NCBI RefSeq assembly: GCF_009683175.1 | Contig: NZ_WKKW01000001.1 | Span: 372,001-436,000 of the forward strand | Origin: Bifidobacterium asteroides | GTDB lineage: Bacteria; Actinomycetota; Actinomycetes; Actinomycetales; Bifidobacteriaceae | Direction: 5' to 3' | Length of the DNA: 64,000 nt | Part shown: positions 27,262-37,091 of the stretch, piece after piece | How the letters are laid out: each line of letters begins with the position of its first letter | How positions within the stretch are numbered: the stretch's first letter is position 1 | The notes under the pieces: generated by a model | Databases searched by the model: none | What the model was told of the DNA's origin: nothing | What the model saw: the letters and a program-made list of their open reading frames with translations, nothing else | Program-made: the position numbers and the translations under genes

Positions 27262-28890
27262 CTACTTGGTGACCTGATTGTAGACAGGCAGACCCATGTA
27301 TCCGAAAGGAGCCTGGCGAACCTGCTTGCCGGCCACTGCCGAGACCTTCCTATACCAGAGCGGCAGCACCGGCAGATCCTTGAAGAGGACGGACTCGGCC
27401 TGGCGGTAATCCTGCATGGCTTCGTCCTGGTCGGTCTTGGAGGCGGCCCGGGTAAGGATGGCATCATATTCCGCGCTCTTGTAGTCCCCGTTATTTAGCC
27501 CCTTGCCATCGGCCTGGCTGGAGGCATATCCCTGAACCAGGTAGCCTTCGGGGTGGGGATAGTCCGAGGTGATGCCCGAATTGAAGATACTGTTGACCTG
27601 ACGGTTATGAACCGCCGTATTGAATTCCTTACCCGTCGGGAAGATATTCGGTGCCGTCTTGATGCCCAGAACCTGGGCGTACTCATGCAGAACCGCATCA
27701 ACCCAGTCCTTGTCGGTCCCGTCGGCGCTGTAAGCGATGCGAAGCGTGCCCTCCCAGGGAGCGATGGCGTCAGCCTTCTTCCAGAGTTTGCGGGCCAGGT
27801 CCGGATCGTGGTCCAGCACCTCCCGGCCTTTGATGTCGGAGGCATTCCCCCTGATGGTCGGGGCAAGGAAATCAGTGGCCGGCGTAACTGAGCCAGCGAA
27901 GACCTTGTCCGCTATTTTCGCGCGATCCAGGGCATATGACAGGGACGCCCGGCGAAGGGCGCCTTCCTGCCCCTGGAAATGCTGCAGACCCTGCGGGATG
28001 GTCAGGGAGCGGAAGGCCGGACCCGGCTTAATCAAAGGCTGCAGGCCCGAATCGGTATGGAAGGTTTTCAGGCGGGAGACCGGAACCGTATCGAGCACGT
28101 CCAGGTGGCCGGCTTGGACATCGGCATAGGCGGCATCAAGACTCTGGTAGTCTCTGAACTCCAGGCTTCCGTTCCGAGCCTTGCGTGGTCCCTTGTATGA
28201 GGGATCCTTCTCCAGCTTGATTCCCTGATTAGGCACCCATGATTTGAAGCGGTAGGGCCCGTTCCCGATCGGTTTCTTGCCGAAGGCCTTGATGTCCCTG
28301 TAGGCGGATGCCGGCAGCGGCAGGAAGGCCACATCTCCCACCTTGTAGGGGAAGGAGGAATCCGGCTTGCTCATGGTCACCTCCAAGGTCAGGTCGTCAA
28401 CCACCCGAAGACCAGACAGAGGAGCCTTGGGGTCGCCATGCTCATCCTGCACCTGCTCGTACCCAGCGATGGTCGAAAAAGCCGAGGCACCCAGCTGCCC
28501 ATTGGCTGCATTCGCCGCGAAAGACCAGGAATCCGCATAGGTCTTGGCTGTGATCTTCTCCCCATCACTGAAGGTGAGTCCCGGTTTGAGGACAATCGTG
28601 TACCGGCTGGCATCCTCATTGGGAGTAATCGATTTGGCCTCGACCAGGGTCATCCCGCCTTTGGCATCGAAGGTGACCAACCCATCGAAGAGCTGGGTCA
28701 CCACCTTCCAGCCCGCAGTGTCGTTGGTGCTGGAGGGAATTAGGGGGGCAGTAGGTTCGGCATTGTTGACGCTGATGGCGGCCTGAGGGTCAATCCGGTC
28801 TTCTCGGGAAGCCTGTGAGGTGCCACAGGCACCCGCTACCAGGATGAGCGGGAGCACCGCTGCTGCGAGATAGGAACGAAGCTTGGTCAT
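27262..28890 (-). CDS. ABC transporter substrate-binding lipoprotein, peptide (SBP family 5)
   Basis: A 542-aa protein. Signal peptide MTKLRSYLAAAVLPLILVAG is followed by the lipobox cysteine (AGAC), so it is anchored to the outer face of the membrane. Family 5 landmarks are TAPLIPSSTNDTAGWKVVTQLFDGLVTFD, LKPGLTFSDGEKITA, DSWSF, FPYKVGD, GNGPYRFKSW and the C-terminal DYRQAESVLFKDLPVLPLWY. It should bind oligopeptides. No permease or ATPase gene is adjacent, so it is an orphan subunit that may serve a distant Opp system. Its stop lies about 70 nt from tRNA-Met. Confidence 0.9.
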   Translation of the reverse strand: MTKLRSYLAAAVLPLILVAGACGTSQASREDRIDPQAAISVNNAEPTAPLIPSSTNDTAGWKVVTQLFDGLVTFDAKGGMTLVEAKSITPNEDASRYTIVLKPGLTFSDGEKITAKTYADSWSFAANAANGQLGASAFSTIAGYEQVQDEHGDPKAPLSGLRVVDDLTLEVTMSKPDSSFPYKVGDVAFLPLPASAYRDIKAFGKKPIGNGPYRFKSWVPNQGIKLEKDPSYKGPRKARNGSLEFRDYQSLDAAYADVQAGHLDVLDTVPVSRLKTFHTDSGLQPLIKPGPAFRSLTIPQGLQHFQGQEGALRRASLSYALDRAKIADKVFAGSVTPATDFLAPTIRGNASDIKGREVLDHDPDLARKLWKKADAIAPWEGTLRIAYSADGTDKDWVDAVLHEYAQVLGIKTAPNIFPTGKEFNTAVHNRQVNSIFNSGITSDYPHPEGYLVQGYASSQADGKGLNNGDYKSAEYDAILTRAASKTDQDEAMQDYRQAESVLFKDLPVLPLWYRKVSAVAGKQVRQAPFGYMGLPVYNQVTK

Positions 28891-28927
28891 AATAGGACCC
28901 TTCCTGCCCGTTACGGGCTGTCACAGC

Positions 28928-28966
28928 TGTATAAGAAACACTGAGTCAATAAACATATGGTCAATA
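28928..28966 (-). promoter_or_regulatory. Upstream region of the peptide-binding gene with a repeated motif
   Basis: On the minus strand, TATTGAC occurs twice with a 15-bp period (28945-28951, 28960-28966). A TATACA -10-like hexamer follows (28928-28933). The repeats could be an activator site. Confidence 0.3.
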
Positions 28967-28993
28967 CAGTCGGTTTGTCGAGGATGCCGATAT

Positions 28994-29620
28994 TCAGACC
29001 TGCCTGACATCCTGCCCGGATGCAAGCCGATCCAGAGCACCAGTGCTGCCGATGGCCCGGAAGAGGAACCAGCTGGTCAGACCAGCCAGGACCACTCCGC
29101 TGATCAGTTCGCAGACGGTGCCGATAATCCCCCTCGGGCTGAGGAGGGAGACCCCCTGATAGTAGAAGGCCAGGAGAAAAGCGTTATAGACCAAGGCTAT
29201 CAGGACGCCCCCCAGAACGGTCGTTCCCAGGGTCCAGCGGCGATAGCGGAATATTCCGAAAGCCAATTCCGCGCAAAGGGCCTCGACGATAGCCTCCACC
29301 AAAATCATCGGCACGTTATAGGCGTTGCCAGGCAGAATCTCGACCAGGACGCTGATGATGCCGACGTAGACGGCCGCGCCGGGCTTGCGCAGTATCAACA
29401 GGGACAGGGTACAGGGAAAGTAGAAGACCCCATGCAAAAGGGCCGCCATCCCCGGAAGCAGGGCCGTCATCAGCGGGAATATCCACGAGGCCAGCAGGCT
29501 GGCCAACCAGTAGATCAACCCCGACACCGCGCCCAGGCCGGCGCCTACCGCAATGTCAAGTGGCCTCCAGCGCAACCGATGAGATGCGGAAATCCGACCC
29601 TGTTGCTGTTTCACCGTCAT
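28994..29620 (-). CDS. ykoE: YkoE-family ECF transporter S component (thiamine/HMP)
   Basis: A 208-aa membrane protein with about six hydrophobic segments. It matches the YkoE family in order: a long first pair of helices, LHGVFYFPCTLSLLILRKPGAA, then NVPMILVEAIVEALCAELAFGIFRYRRW and a final helix pair. YkoE is the substrate-binding subunit of an energy-coupling-factor transporter, usually for hydroxymethylpyrimidine or thiamine. Normally it is followed by ykoD and ykoC; here they are absent, so it must use a shared ECF module. No TPP riboswitch is seen upstream. Confidence 0.75.
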   Translation of the reverse strand: MTVKQQQGRISASHRLRWRPLDIAVGAGLGAVSGLIYWLASLLASWIFPLMTALLPGMAALLHGVFYFPCTLSLLILRKPGAAVYVGIISVLVEILPGNAYNVPMILVEAIVEALCAELAFGIFRYRRWTLGTTVLGGVLIALVYNAFLLAFYYQGVSLLSPRGIIGTVCELISGVVLAGLTSWFLFRAIGSTGALDRLASGQDVRQV

Positions 29621-29924
29621 TGATACTCCCTTACGACCGCCATAGAACAGACGGTCCGTTCCTCATGCGCACAGCGATAGGAAGGAACCCACCCAAGCCG
29701 GCAAAGGCCCGTCCGGCGTTCCTTGACCTGCGCATGCCGGGCGGGAACGCCGACTCAAGGCTACCCCGACCAAGGCGGCAGGACCAGGGTCTGGCCATAG
29801 GTCTTGTTTATAGGCGGCCATCCGCCTGCCTCGGCTTGCTTATCAGCCCGGCGCATAAGTCAGAAGTTCCCACTACGATGAATGCAGTTTGCACTGTCTT
29901 TCTATGGTTCTGTGAGGTAGCTTC
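29621..29924. other. ykoE-ettA divergent intergenic region
   Basis: No gene is seen in 304 nt. An 8-bp inverted repeat GGCGTTCC...GGAACGCC (29715-29751) with a 21-nt loop would fold in the ykoE leader. The probable ettA ribosome binding site GAGG lies near 29913. Confidence 0.35.
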
Positions 29925-31601
29925 TTGGCCGAATTCATTTATCAGATGATCAAGGCGCGCAAGTCCTTCGGCGACCGCGTCATCCTGGACGATGTGACCC
30001 TGAGTTTCCTGCCCGGCGCCAAGATCGGCGTGGTGGGCCCCAACGGCATGGGCAAATCCACCCTGCTGCGGATCATGGCCGGCCTGGACACGGTCAGCAA
30101 CGGCGAGGCACAGCTCACCCCCGGCTATACGGTAGGCATCCTCCAGCAGGAGCCACCGCTGGACGAGGACAAGACCGTTGGTGAGAACATTCGCATGGCC
30201 TTCGGCGACATCATGAGCAAGGTGGATCGCTTCAACCAGATCGGCGAGCAGATGGCCGATCCCAACGCTGATTACGACGCTCTCATGACCGAGATGGGCC
30301 AGCTTCAGGAGCAGATCGATGCCGCCAACGGCTGGGACCTTGACTCCCAGCTGGACCAGGCCATGGATGCCCTGCAGTGCCCCGACCCGGACACCCCGGT
30401 TTCGGTCATCTCGGGAGGTGAGCGCCGCCGGGTGGCTCTATGCCGGCTTTTGCTTGAGGCCCCCGATCTGCTGCTGCTGGACGAGCCCACCAACCACCTG
30501 GATGCTGAGTCCATCCTCTGGCTGGAGCAGTACCTGCACACCTACAAGGGCGCCGTCCTGGCCGTGACCCACGACCGGTACTTCCTGGACAATGTGGCCG
30601 AGTGGATCTGCGAGGTGGACCGTGGCCACCTCTACCCCTACCAGGGCAACTACTCCACATACTTGGAGACCAAGGCCAAGCGTCTTGAGGTCCAGGGGCA
30701 GAAGGATGCCAAACTGGCCAAGCGTCTCAACAACGAACTTGAATGGGTCCGCTCCTCCCCCAAGGCCCGGCAAGCCAAGAACAAGGCTCGTCTGGAACGC
30801 TACGAGCAGATGGAGAATGAGGCCCGGAACAACAAGAAGCTGGACTTCTCGGAGATTCAGATTCCGCCGGGGCCCCGCCTGGGCTCCAAGGTGCTGGAGG
30901 CCGAGCACATCCACAAGGCCTTTGGCGACCGCGTCCTGATCGACGATCTGAGCTTCACCCTGCCTCGAAACGGCATTGTGGGCGTCATAGGCCCCAATGG
31001 CGTGGGCAAGTCCACGCTCTTCAAGACCATCGTGGGCCTGGAGCCACTGACATCCGGCACCTTGGAGGTCGGCGACACGGTCAAGATCTCCTACGTGGAT
31101 CAGAACCGCGAGGGCATCGACCCCAACAAGAACCTCTGGGAGGTGGTCTCCGGGGGGCTGGACTTCATCGAGGTCGGCGGCGTCGAGGTGCCCACCCGCG
31201 CCTACGTAGCCTCCTTCGGCTTCAAGGGCTCGGATCAGCAGAAACCGGCCGGCGTCCTGTCGGGCGGCGAGCGCAACAGGCTGAACCTGGCACTCACCCT
31301 CAAGCAGGGCGGCAACCTGCTCCTCCTGGACGAGCCCACCAACGATCTTGACGTGGAGACACTGGAAAGTCTGGAGAATGCTCTGCTGGCCTTCCCCGGC
31401 TGCGCTGTGGTCATCTCCCACGACCGCTGGTTCCTGGACCGTATCGCCACCCATATCCTGGCCTGGGAGGGCACGGACGAGAATCCGGCTTCCTGGTATT
31501 GGTTCGAAGGCAACTTCCAGGCCTACCAGGAGAACAAGGTCAAGCGTCTGGGCGAGGAGGCCTCCAGGCCCCACCGTATCCACCGCAAGCTGACCCGCTG
31601 A
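29925..31601 (+). CDS. ettA: Energy-dependent translational throttle protein (ABC-F ATPase)
   Basis: A 558-aa protein with two ATP-binding cassettes. Walker A motifs: GPNGMGKST (~residue 40) and GPNGVGKST (~residue 358). Signatures: VISGGERRRVALC and LSGGERNRLNLA. Walker B: LLLLDEPTNHLD and LLLLDEPTNDLD. The interdomain linker carries EWVRSSPKARQAKNKARL, the PtIM arm that contacts the ribosome, and no membrane domain exists. EttA gates the first peptide bond in response to the ATP/ADP ratio. The start is TTG (TTGGCCGAATTC) with GAGG 7 nt upstream. Confidence 0.95.
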   Translation: MAEFIYQMIKARKSFGDRVILDDVTLSFLPGAKIGVVGPNGMGKSTLLRIMAGLDTVSNGEAQLTPGYTVGILQQEPPLDEDKTVGENIRMAFGDIMSKVDRFNQIGEQMADPNADYDALMTEMGQLQEQIDAANGWDLDSQLDQAMDALQCPDPDTPVSVISGGERRRVALCRLLLEAPDLLLLDEPTNHLDAESILWLEQYLHTYKGAVLAVTHDRYFLDNVAEWICEVDRGHLYPYQGNYSTYLETKAKRLEVQGQKDAKLAKRLNNELEWVRSSPKARQAKNKARLERYEQMENEARNNKKLDFSEIQIPPGPRLGSKVLEAEHIHKAFGDRVLIDDLSFTLPRNGIVGVIGPNGVGKSTLFKTIVGLEPLTSGTLEVGDTVKISYVDQNREGIDPNKNLWEVVSGGLDFIEVGGVEVPTRAYVASFGFKGSDQQKPAGVLSGGERNRLNLALTLKQGGNLLLLDEPTNDLDVETLESLENALLAFPGCAVVISHDRWFLDRIATHILAWEGTDENPASWYWFEGNFQAYQENKVKRLGEEASRPHRIHRKLTR

Positions 31602-31640
31602 GCGGAGCAAATCACAAGGGATCGAGGGCCAAGGAGAAGC

Positions 31641-32555
31641 ATGAGCGTCGAGGATGAATCACTGGCCCAGGCCATCGCCGGGCTGAACCTGCTGGAGCAG
31701 CAGTCTGCCGATGGCCGTTCCCGTTTCCTGGGCAAATCGCTGGACTTCCCCACCGGCCGCCTCTACGGGGGCCAGATGTTGGGCCAGGCCATCATGGCCG
31801 GCGGGCGGACCGTGCCCGAAGGCCGACTGCCCCACTCGATGCACGCCTATTACCTGCGCACTGGACTGCTTGATCAGGATGTTCAGGCGGATGTGGAGAC
31901 CATCCGTGACGGGCGTTCCTTCTCCTCCCGACGGGTCGATTTGCACCAGGGGGAACGGACCATCCTGAACGCCCTGCTCTCCTACCAGCAGGTCGGCCAG
32001 GAGGGCGTCCGCTATGACGACCCCATGCCGACGGGGCTGCCCGATCCGGAGGACCTGCCTGGCTCCCGGGAGCTGATGGAACCCTATGCCGACAAGTCCT
32101 CCTTCGCGGACTACTACGCCCATCAGAGTCCCTTCGATATGCGTCATGTCGGCGGCACGGTCCTGCTGGACGATGCAGATGATGCAGAACATGGGGATTC
32201 CAAGGATGACAGCAGGAGTCGCCAGGCCATTTGGAGCCGTACCCAGGGGAGAGCCGAACTGGACCCGCTGATGCGCCGGGCCCTGCTGGCCATGGAATGC
32301 GATCAGATCATGATGGAGCCCGCCCTGCGCCGTGCCGGGCTGAGTATGACCACCCCGGGGATCTCCTTCGCCTCCATCGACCATGCCATGTGGTGGTATC
32401 AGGATCTGGACCCCTGTGACTGGCACTGCTTCATCCAGGAGTCCCCTGTAGCCGACCACGGCCGCAGCCTGTGCATGGCCAAGGTCTACAACCGCCAGGG
32501 TGACCTGGCCGCCTACATGGTTCAGGAGGCCATGATCAGGGTGCCCAAGGACTGA
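31641..32555 (+). CDS. tesB: Acyl-CoA thioesterase II
   Basis: A 304-aa double hot-dog enzyme that hydrolyses acyl-CoA. Typical pieces: GRLYGGQMLGQAIMAGGRTV, LPHSMHAYYLRTG, RDGRSFSSRRVDLHQG in the first half, and ASIDHAMWWYQDLDPCDWHCFIQESP...GRSLCMAKVYNRQGDLAAYMVQE in the second half, which includes the Asp/Gln catalytic network. AAGGAG lies 5 nt before the ATG. It follows ettA at 40 nt and is probably co-transcribed. Confidence 0.92.
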   Translation: MSVEDESLAQAIAGLNLLEQQSADGRSRFLGKSLDFPTGRLYGGQMLGQAIMAGGRTVPEGRLPHSMHAYYLRTGLLDQDVQADVETIRDGRSFSSRRVDLHQGERTILNALLSYQQVGQEGVRYDDPMPTGLPDPEDLPGSRELMEPYADKSSFADYYAHQSPFDMRHVGGTVLLDDADDAEHGDSKDDSRSRQAIWSRTQGRAELDPLMRRALLAMECDQIMMEPALRRAGLSMTTPGISFASIDHAMWWYQDLDPCDWHCFIQESPVADHGRSLCMAKVYNRQGDLAAYMVQEAMIRVPKD

Positions 32556-32660
32556 ACGTCCACTGGGTCAACGTATTCCCCCGCTCGAAGGGTCCACAGC
32601 CTGGTCGACAGCAGGCCGACCATCTTCCGGAATGTTGTGAGCTATGGCCTCGAACCTTGT

Positions 32661-33218
32661 TCAGCCATGCTTCTGATTGGATTCAGCCTTTATCTCCGCC
32701 CTATCAGCGGTATCGGCCGCATCGGCCATGGGTCTTCGTGAGGACTTCTTGCGCCGATCGGGGTTCTCAGGTCCGTCATCCGGTGGCAGTTGACAGAGCC
32801 ACTCCCCCACGGCTCCGGCCACCACATCGAGCAGACAGACCAGGGAGGCGACCAGGCACTCCTGCATGACCCGTGTGTAATAGGGCGCGCCTGCATGACC
32901 CATGCTGATCAGGGCCTGACTGCCGTACCAGCCCAACAGAGCCGCACAAGCGATGCCCAAGGCCTTGCTCATGATCAGCACATTGACCGCGAAGCGCAAA
33001 TCCATCTCCTTACGGTCTCCCTTGGCGTAGCGATGCACCTGGAAGGCCATGATCAGGATGGCCACCCCCAGCAGGAAGAGCAATACGCTGACCAGCCAGG
33101 GAACCCCCATGAGGTCCGTCCTGGTGGACATGCCCAGTTTCGAGATGCCGGCGCCTCCCATCAGCCCAAGGACCAGGGCAACCAGATAGTGCACGAGCGG
33201 TGTGCGGCGGGCCCTCAT
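32661..33218 (-). CDS. DUF3180 membrane protein
   Basis: A 185-aa protein with four hydrophobic segments (LVHYLVALVLGLMGG, WLVSVLLFLLGVAIL, SKALGIACAALLGWYGSQ, CLVASLVCLLDVVAG) and a charged cytoplasmic tail of ~50 residues. In actinobacteria DUF3180 genes regularly follow folK; here the start overlaps the end of the FolB-FolK gene (ATGA). Function is unknown. The conserved pairing is the main reason for the call. Confidence 0.75.
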   Translation of the reverse strand: MRARRTPLVHYLVALVLGLMGGAGISKLGMSTRTDLMGVPWLVSVLLFLLGVAILIMAFQVHRYAKGDRKEMDLRFAVNVLIMSKALGIACAALLGWYGSQALISMGHAGAPYYTRVMQECLVASLVCLLDVVAGAVGEWLCQLPPDDGPENPDRRKKSSRRPMADAADTADRAEIKAESNQKHG

Positions 33219-34297
33219 GACAAACCGTCCAGTATCCAGTCTTCCGAGACCAGGCTGATGCGATCGCGGTCAAGAGCACGGTTGGCCAGGCTTGCCAGGC
33301 AGGACCCGTCAGCACCAGGCAGGCGGTGTTCCGGCTCCAAATAGGCCCAGGGAATCAAAATGCGCGATGGAGCATCAGCAGTCAGCAGAGGAGGACGGTC
33401 TTGTGAAGGCAGAATCGAGCCGTCCGAGGTCTCCACCTCCACCACATCGGCATCCAGCCCGCCCATCTTTCTGATAGGAGCGGCCACCATGTCCAGGGCA
33501 GACCGCAGCTCCTCCAGATTCAGAGGCGTCTGTAGGATAACCACAGCCGATAGACGCTGATCCCCCTGATCATCCCGGTAGGCATATAGGGGCGAGATGC
33601 CGACCAGCTGACTGCCGGGAATTCCGTCCAGGGCTGCCAGAGCACGGAGCATGGTCAACCGGTCGGTTCCCGATGCTCCTTCCAGCGCAATCACATCACG
33701 CATCAGAAAGCCCTGTGGCTTGGCTCCTCCAACAGACGGCTGAGTGGACGCTTCGTTATCACTATCCGGATCCGAGGACAGGCCGCTCTGCGTGGAGGAG
33801 GTCAGTGGGTGACGCAGCCGGGCCTGTGCCGCATGGCCAGAATCAGCCTGACCAGACAGCAGGAAGGAGGGATGTCCTAAAGAAGCATTCCCGCCGCCGC
33901 TAACCCGCCCGGATTCCATGCTGGCAGGGTTGCCTTCCACCTGATCGTCGGCTGCACGCTCAAGGGTGACGCCCACCTGAAAATCGACCCCAGTTCCCTG
34001 GTCAGCACCCAGACGGGTGACTGTGACCCGTGTGCGGCGAATCTGGTGGGAGAGCAGGATGGCATCAGCCACCTTGGCAGTCAGGGATTCCAGAATCTCA
34101 TCAGCCGGCTCGTTCTGGATCAGGTTGACGATCCGACGGACAATCTGCACATAGTCCACGGTCTGGGTGCCGTCGTTGAGCCTGCCTGCCTCACTCAAAT
34201 CCAGGTAAAGGACGGCATCGACCTGGTAGCCCAACCCAGGCTTCTGCTGGCCGTGCAGGGGTGCGACCTTGATGGAACTCAAACGGATGGAATCCAT
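33215..34297 (-). CDS. FolB-FolK fusion (dihydroneopterin aldolase / HPPK), degenerate
   Basis: About 360 aa. An N-terminal FolB-like domain (1-105), a low-complexity linker (~110-195) and a C-terminal FolK-like domain (~200-345). In FolB the TVDY motif and an ILESL segment remain. The conserved Glu after HG is missing (HGQQKPG), and the catalytic Lys near residue 95 is Arg (VTVTRLG). In FolK the LGSNLGD start is LEGASGTD, the RWGPR motif before the Asp-x-Asp pair is gone (KMGGLDADVV), and the HPR motif is lost. The start MDSIRLSSIKV follows GGAGGAG. Activity is doubtful. Confidence 0.75.
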   Translation of the reverse strand: MDSIRLSSIKVAPLHGQQKPGLGYQVDAVLYLDLSEAGRLNDGTQTVDYVQIVRRIVNLIQNEPADEILESLTAKVADAILLSHQIRRTRVTVTRLGADQGTGVDFQVGVTLERAADDQVEGNPASMESGRVSGGGNASLGHPSFLLSGQADSGHAAQARLRHPLTSSTQSGLSSDPDSDNEASTQPSVGGAKPQGFLMRDVIALEGASGTDRLTMLRALAALDGIPGSQLVGISPLYAYRDDQGDQRLSAVVILQTPLNLEELRSALDMVAAPIRKMGGLDADVVEVETSDGSILPSQDRPPLLTADAPSRILIPWAYLEPEHRLPGADGSCLASLANRALDRDRISLVSEDWILDGLS

Positions 34298-34377
34298 GAT
34301 GTACGCTCCTCCCTCGCCTTGGAACATCCACTGCCACTTGGTCCTGGACCATTTACTTCACCGGGCCAATCCGGAAT

Positions 34378-36492
34378 TCAGTGCTGGTCCTCTGTGGACG
34401 ACCCGTTCACGCTGCGCCTGAGCTCCTCGGGGATCTCCACCGGGGGCTGCTCGGAATCCGGCCGATCCGGCGCAGACAGCCAGAGCTGACGCTCGGGAGC
34501 CTTGCGCAGGCCAGCGAAGACCGCAGCCAACTCGTCCTTGTTCAGGGTCTCTTTGACCAGGAGCTGTCGAACGAGCTCGTCCAGCACGTCACGGTTCTCG
34601 GTGATGATCTGCCAGGCCTCTTGGTGGGCCGTCTCGATGAGATTGTGGACTTCCTCATCGATGGCCTCGGCGGTTTTCTCCGAATAGTTGTGGGGCTTCA
34701 GGGCATCGAGTCCGGCATCCTGGTCGTTCTCATCAGCCCACTTGATGGCCCCCAGCTTGGATGAGAATCCATACTGCAGGACCATCTGCCGGGCGATGCT
34801 GGTGGCCTTCTCGATGTCGTTAGAGGCGCCGGTGGTCGGGTCATGGAAGACCACCTCTTCCGCCACCCGGCCACCCATGGCGTAGGCCATCTGGTCCAGC
34901 AGCTCGTTGCGGGACTGCGAGTAGCGGTCTGTGGTAGGCATGACCGCGGTGTAACCCAGGGCCCGTCCACGCGGCAGAATGGTCACCTTGGTGACCGGGT
35001 CGGTGTGGTGCAGGGCCGCAGCAACCATGGCGTGGCCGCCCTCGTGGTAGGCGGTGTTGCGCATCTCAGCCAGGGCCATGCCCTTGGTCCGCCGCCGAGG
35101 TCCGCTCAGCACACGGTCGATGGCCTCGTCGATAGCCCGGTTGTCGATCAGCTGGGCATCCGAGCGAGCGGTCAACAGAGCCGCCTCGTTAAGCACATTG
35201 GCCAGGTCGGCGCCGGTGAAGCCAGGCGTACGCACGGCCACAGTGTGCAGATCCACATCCGGCACGAAGGGCTTGCCCTTGGCGTGGACCTTGAGGATGG
35301 CCTCGCGGCCCTCCAGGTCCGGGGCCTCCACGGCCACCTGCCGGTCGAACCGGCCGGGCCTGAGCAGGGCCGGGTCCAGGATGTCCGGGCGGTTGGTGGC
35401 TGCAATGATGATCAGGTTGGTGTCGTTGTCGAAGCCGTCCATCTCGACCAGCAGCTGGTTCAGGGTCTGCTCGCGCTCATCGTGGCCGCCACTCATGCCG
35501 GAGCCGCGCTTGCCGCCCACTGCATCGATCTCGTCGATGAAGATGATGGCCGGCGCATTCTTCTTGGCCTCGTCGAACAGGTCGCGCACTCGGGAGGCGC
35601 CCAGACCGACGAACATCTCGACAAAGTCTGATCCTGCCATGGAGTAGAAGGGCACGCTGGCCTCACCGGCGATGGCCCTGGCCAGCAGTGTCTTGCCGGT
35701 TCCGGGGGGACCATAGAGCAGGACGCCACGGGGTATGCGGGCGCCCAGGGCCTTGTACTTGGAGGGATCCTTGAGGAACTCCTTGATCTCCTCCACCTCC
35801 TGGACTGCGGCCTCCTCGCCGGCCACGTCCGAGAACTTGGTCTTGGGGGTCTGCCCGTCGCTGAGCTTGGCGGAGTTCTTTTTGCCCCCCATGCCGAACA
35901 TGCCGCCGCCGGCCGCCGAGGACATGCGCGAGAGCAGGAACCAGAAGACCCCCAGAATGATCAGCATGGGCAGGATGGAGGAGATCAGGTAGCTCATCAT
36001 GCTGGTCTGCGGCACCACCGAGTTGTACCCCTCGGAGGGCTTGGCCTTTTCGACGGCCTTGACAACCTGCTCCCCCTGGGCCTCCACGTAGTAGAACTGC
36101 ACGTCCTTGCCGAAGTTCTTGGAGGTGCGGTTGCCGCGGAAGCCGGGTACATCCTTGACAAAGTCGCTGTTGAGCTTGAGCTCGACGACCTGCATCTTCT
36201 CGGTGATCTCGGCCTTCTTGACCATGCTGCTGCGGTCGTTCAGCAGCTCCAGGCCATCCTGGGTGTCGATGGTCTGGGCGCCGTTCTGGCTGCTGAAGAA
36301 GCCGAAAATGGCCAGGATGATGACCACGGCCAGAATCCCCCAGAGCCAGGGGGAACGCCAGAATGATCGGTTGCCCCCGTTGGGGCCGGAACCGTTGTTG
36401 CCCAGGTTGAAGTTGAAGGGGTTGTTGCCCTTGTCCCCATTGTCCCTGCCTCCATTGGGCGGACCCTGCTGCGGTCCCTGCGAGTAGCTCAT
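34378..36492 (-). CDS. ftsH: ATP-dependent zinc metalloprotease FtsH
   Basis: A 704-aa membrane AAA+ protease for quality control. It has a disordered Gly/Asn/Gln head (~45 residues), a first membrane helix ([18 protein letters not shown]), an extracytoplasmic domain (~70-160), a second helix, then AAA motifs [28 protein letters not shown] and the arginine-finger region, and the protease motif HEGGHAMV. The C-terminus is hydrophilic ([17 protein letters not shown]). Its start overlaps the hpt stop (ATGA). In related genomes folE and folP follow; here folB-folK follows directly. Confidence 0.95.
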   Translation of the reverse strand: MSYSQGPQQGPPNGGRDNGDKGNNPFNFNLGNNGSGPNGGNRSFWRSPWLWGILAVVIILAIFGFFSSQNGAQTIDTQDGLELLNDRSSMVKKAEITEKMQVVELKLNSDFVKDVPGFRGNRTSKNFGKDVQFYYVEAQGEQVVKAVEKAKPSEGYNSVVPQTSMMSYLISSILPMLIILGVFWFLLSRMSSAAGGGMFGMGGKKNSAKLSDGQTPKTKFSDVAGEEAAVQEVEEIKEFLKDPSKYKALGARIPRGVLLYGPPGTGKTLLARAIAGEASVPFYSMAGSDFVEMFVGLGASRVRDLFDEAKKNAPAIIFIDEIDAVGGKRGSGMSGGHDEREQTLNQLLVEMDGFDNDTNLIIIAATNRPDILDPALLRPGRFDRQVAVEAPDLEGREAILKVHAKGKPFVPDVDLHTVAVRTPGFTGADLANVLNEAALLTARSDAQLIDNRAIDEAIDRVLSGPRRRTKGMALAEMRNTAYHEGGHAMVAAALHHTDPVTKVTILPRGRALGYTAVMPTTDRYSQSRNELLDQMAYAMGGRVAEEVVFHDPTTGASNDIEKATSIARQMVLQYGFSSKLGAIKWADENDQDAGLDALKPHNYSEKTAEAIDEEVHNLIETAHQEAWQIITENRDVLDELVRQLLVKETLNKDELAAVFAGLRKAPERQLWLSAPDRPDSEQPPVEIPEELRRSVNGSSTEDQH

Positions 36493-37091
36493 GACTGCTC
36501 CCCCTGATCCTGATGATCCTGTTCCTGGGTCGGGTCCATGTATTCCTCGGACCTGAGTACGGCTATCGAGTCGAGATTACGGTACTGCTCGTCGTAATCC
36601 AACCCGAAGCCCACAACGAATTCGTCGGGTATGGCGAACCCTGGATACTTGACATCCACCTCGACCTCGTGTCGCGAGGTCTTGTCCAGCAGGGTGAAGA
36701 TCTCCACCGATGCGGCTCCTCGCTCCTTGAGATGCTCGACCAGCCAGTGCAAGGTGTAGCCGGAATCGATAATATCCTCAACGATCAGAATATGCCGTCC
36801 GCGCACATCGCAGTCCAGATCCATCCTGATGTCCAGGTCCCCCCTGGAAACGCTGGTCTTGCCTGCCGGATAGCTGGAGATGCTCATGAACTCGATCTGC
36901 ACCGGTATGGTGACGGCCTGTGAGAGGGCGGCGAGCGTGTTGAAAGCCCCCTTGAGCACGGCCAGCATGATCGGGTTCTTACCCTGATAATCCCGGCTGA
37001 CCTGCTCGGCCGTCCGGTTGATCAGCTCTTCTATCCGTTCCTTGGACACCAGTTCATGGTCGATATGGGATTGAATATCAGCGATGCGCAT
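36489..37091 (-). CDS. hpt: Hypoxanthine-guanine phosphoribosyltransferase
   Basis: A 200-aa enzyme that salvages hypoxanthine and guanine with PRPP. Motifs: VLKGAFNTLAALSQ (PPi loop), SISSYPAGKTSVSRG (flexible loop) and the PRPP site IVEDIIDSGYTL. The start MRIADIQSHIDHE has GGAG 4 nt before it and overlaps tilS by 14 nt; alternatives 3-4 codons upstream exist. It lies in the tilS-hpt-ftsH run common to Actinobacteria. Confidence 0.93.
   Translation of the reverse strand: MRIADIQSHIDHELVSKERIEELINRTAEQVSRDYQGKNPIMLAVLKGAFNTLAALSQAVTIPVQIEFMSISSYPAGKTSVSRGDLDIRMDLDCDVRGRHILIVEDIIDSGYTLHWLVEHLKERGAASVEIFTLLDKTSRHEVEVDVKYPGFAIPDEFVVGFGLDYDEQYRNLDSIAVLRSEEYMDPTQEQDHQDQGEQS

Noticed and set aside
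29621-29924. Possible TPP riboswitch before ykoE
   Set aside because: The conserved CTGAGA and ACCTGATCTGGAT-type blocks are absent; only a simple inverted repeat is present.
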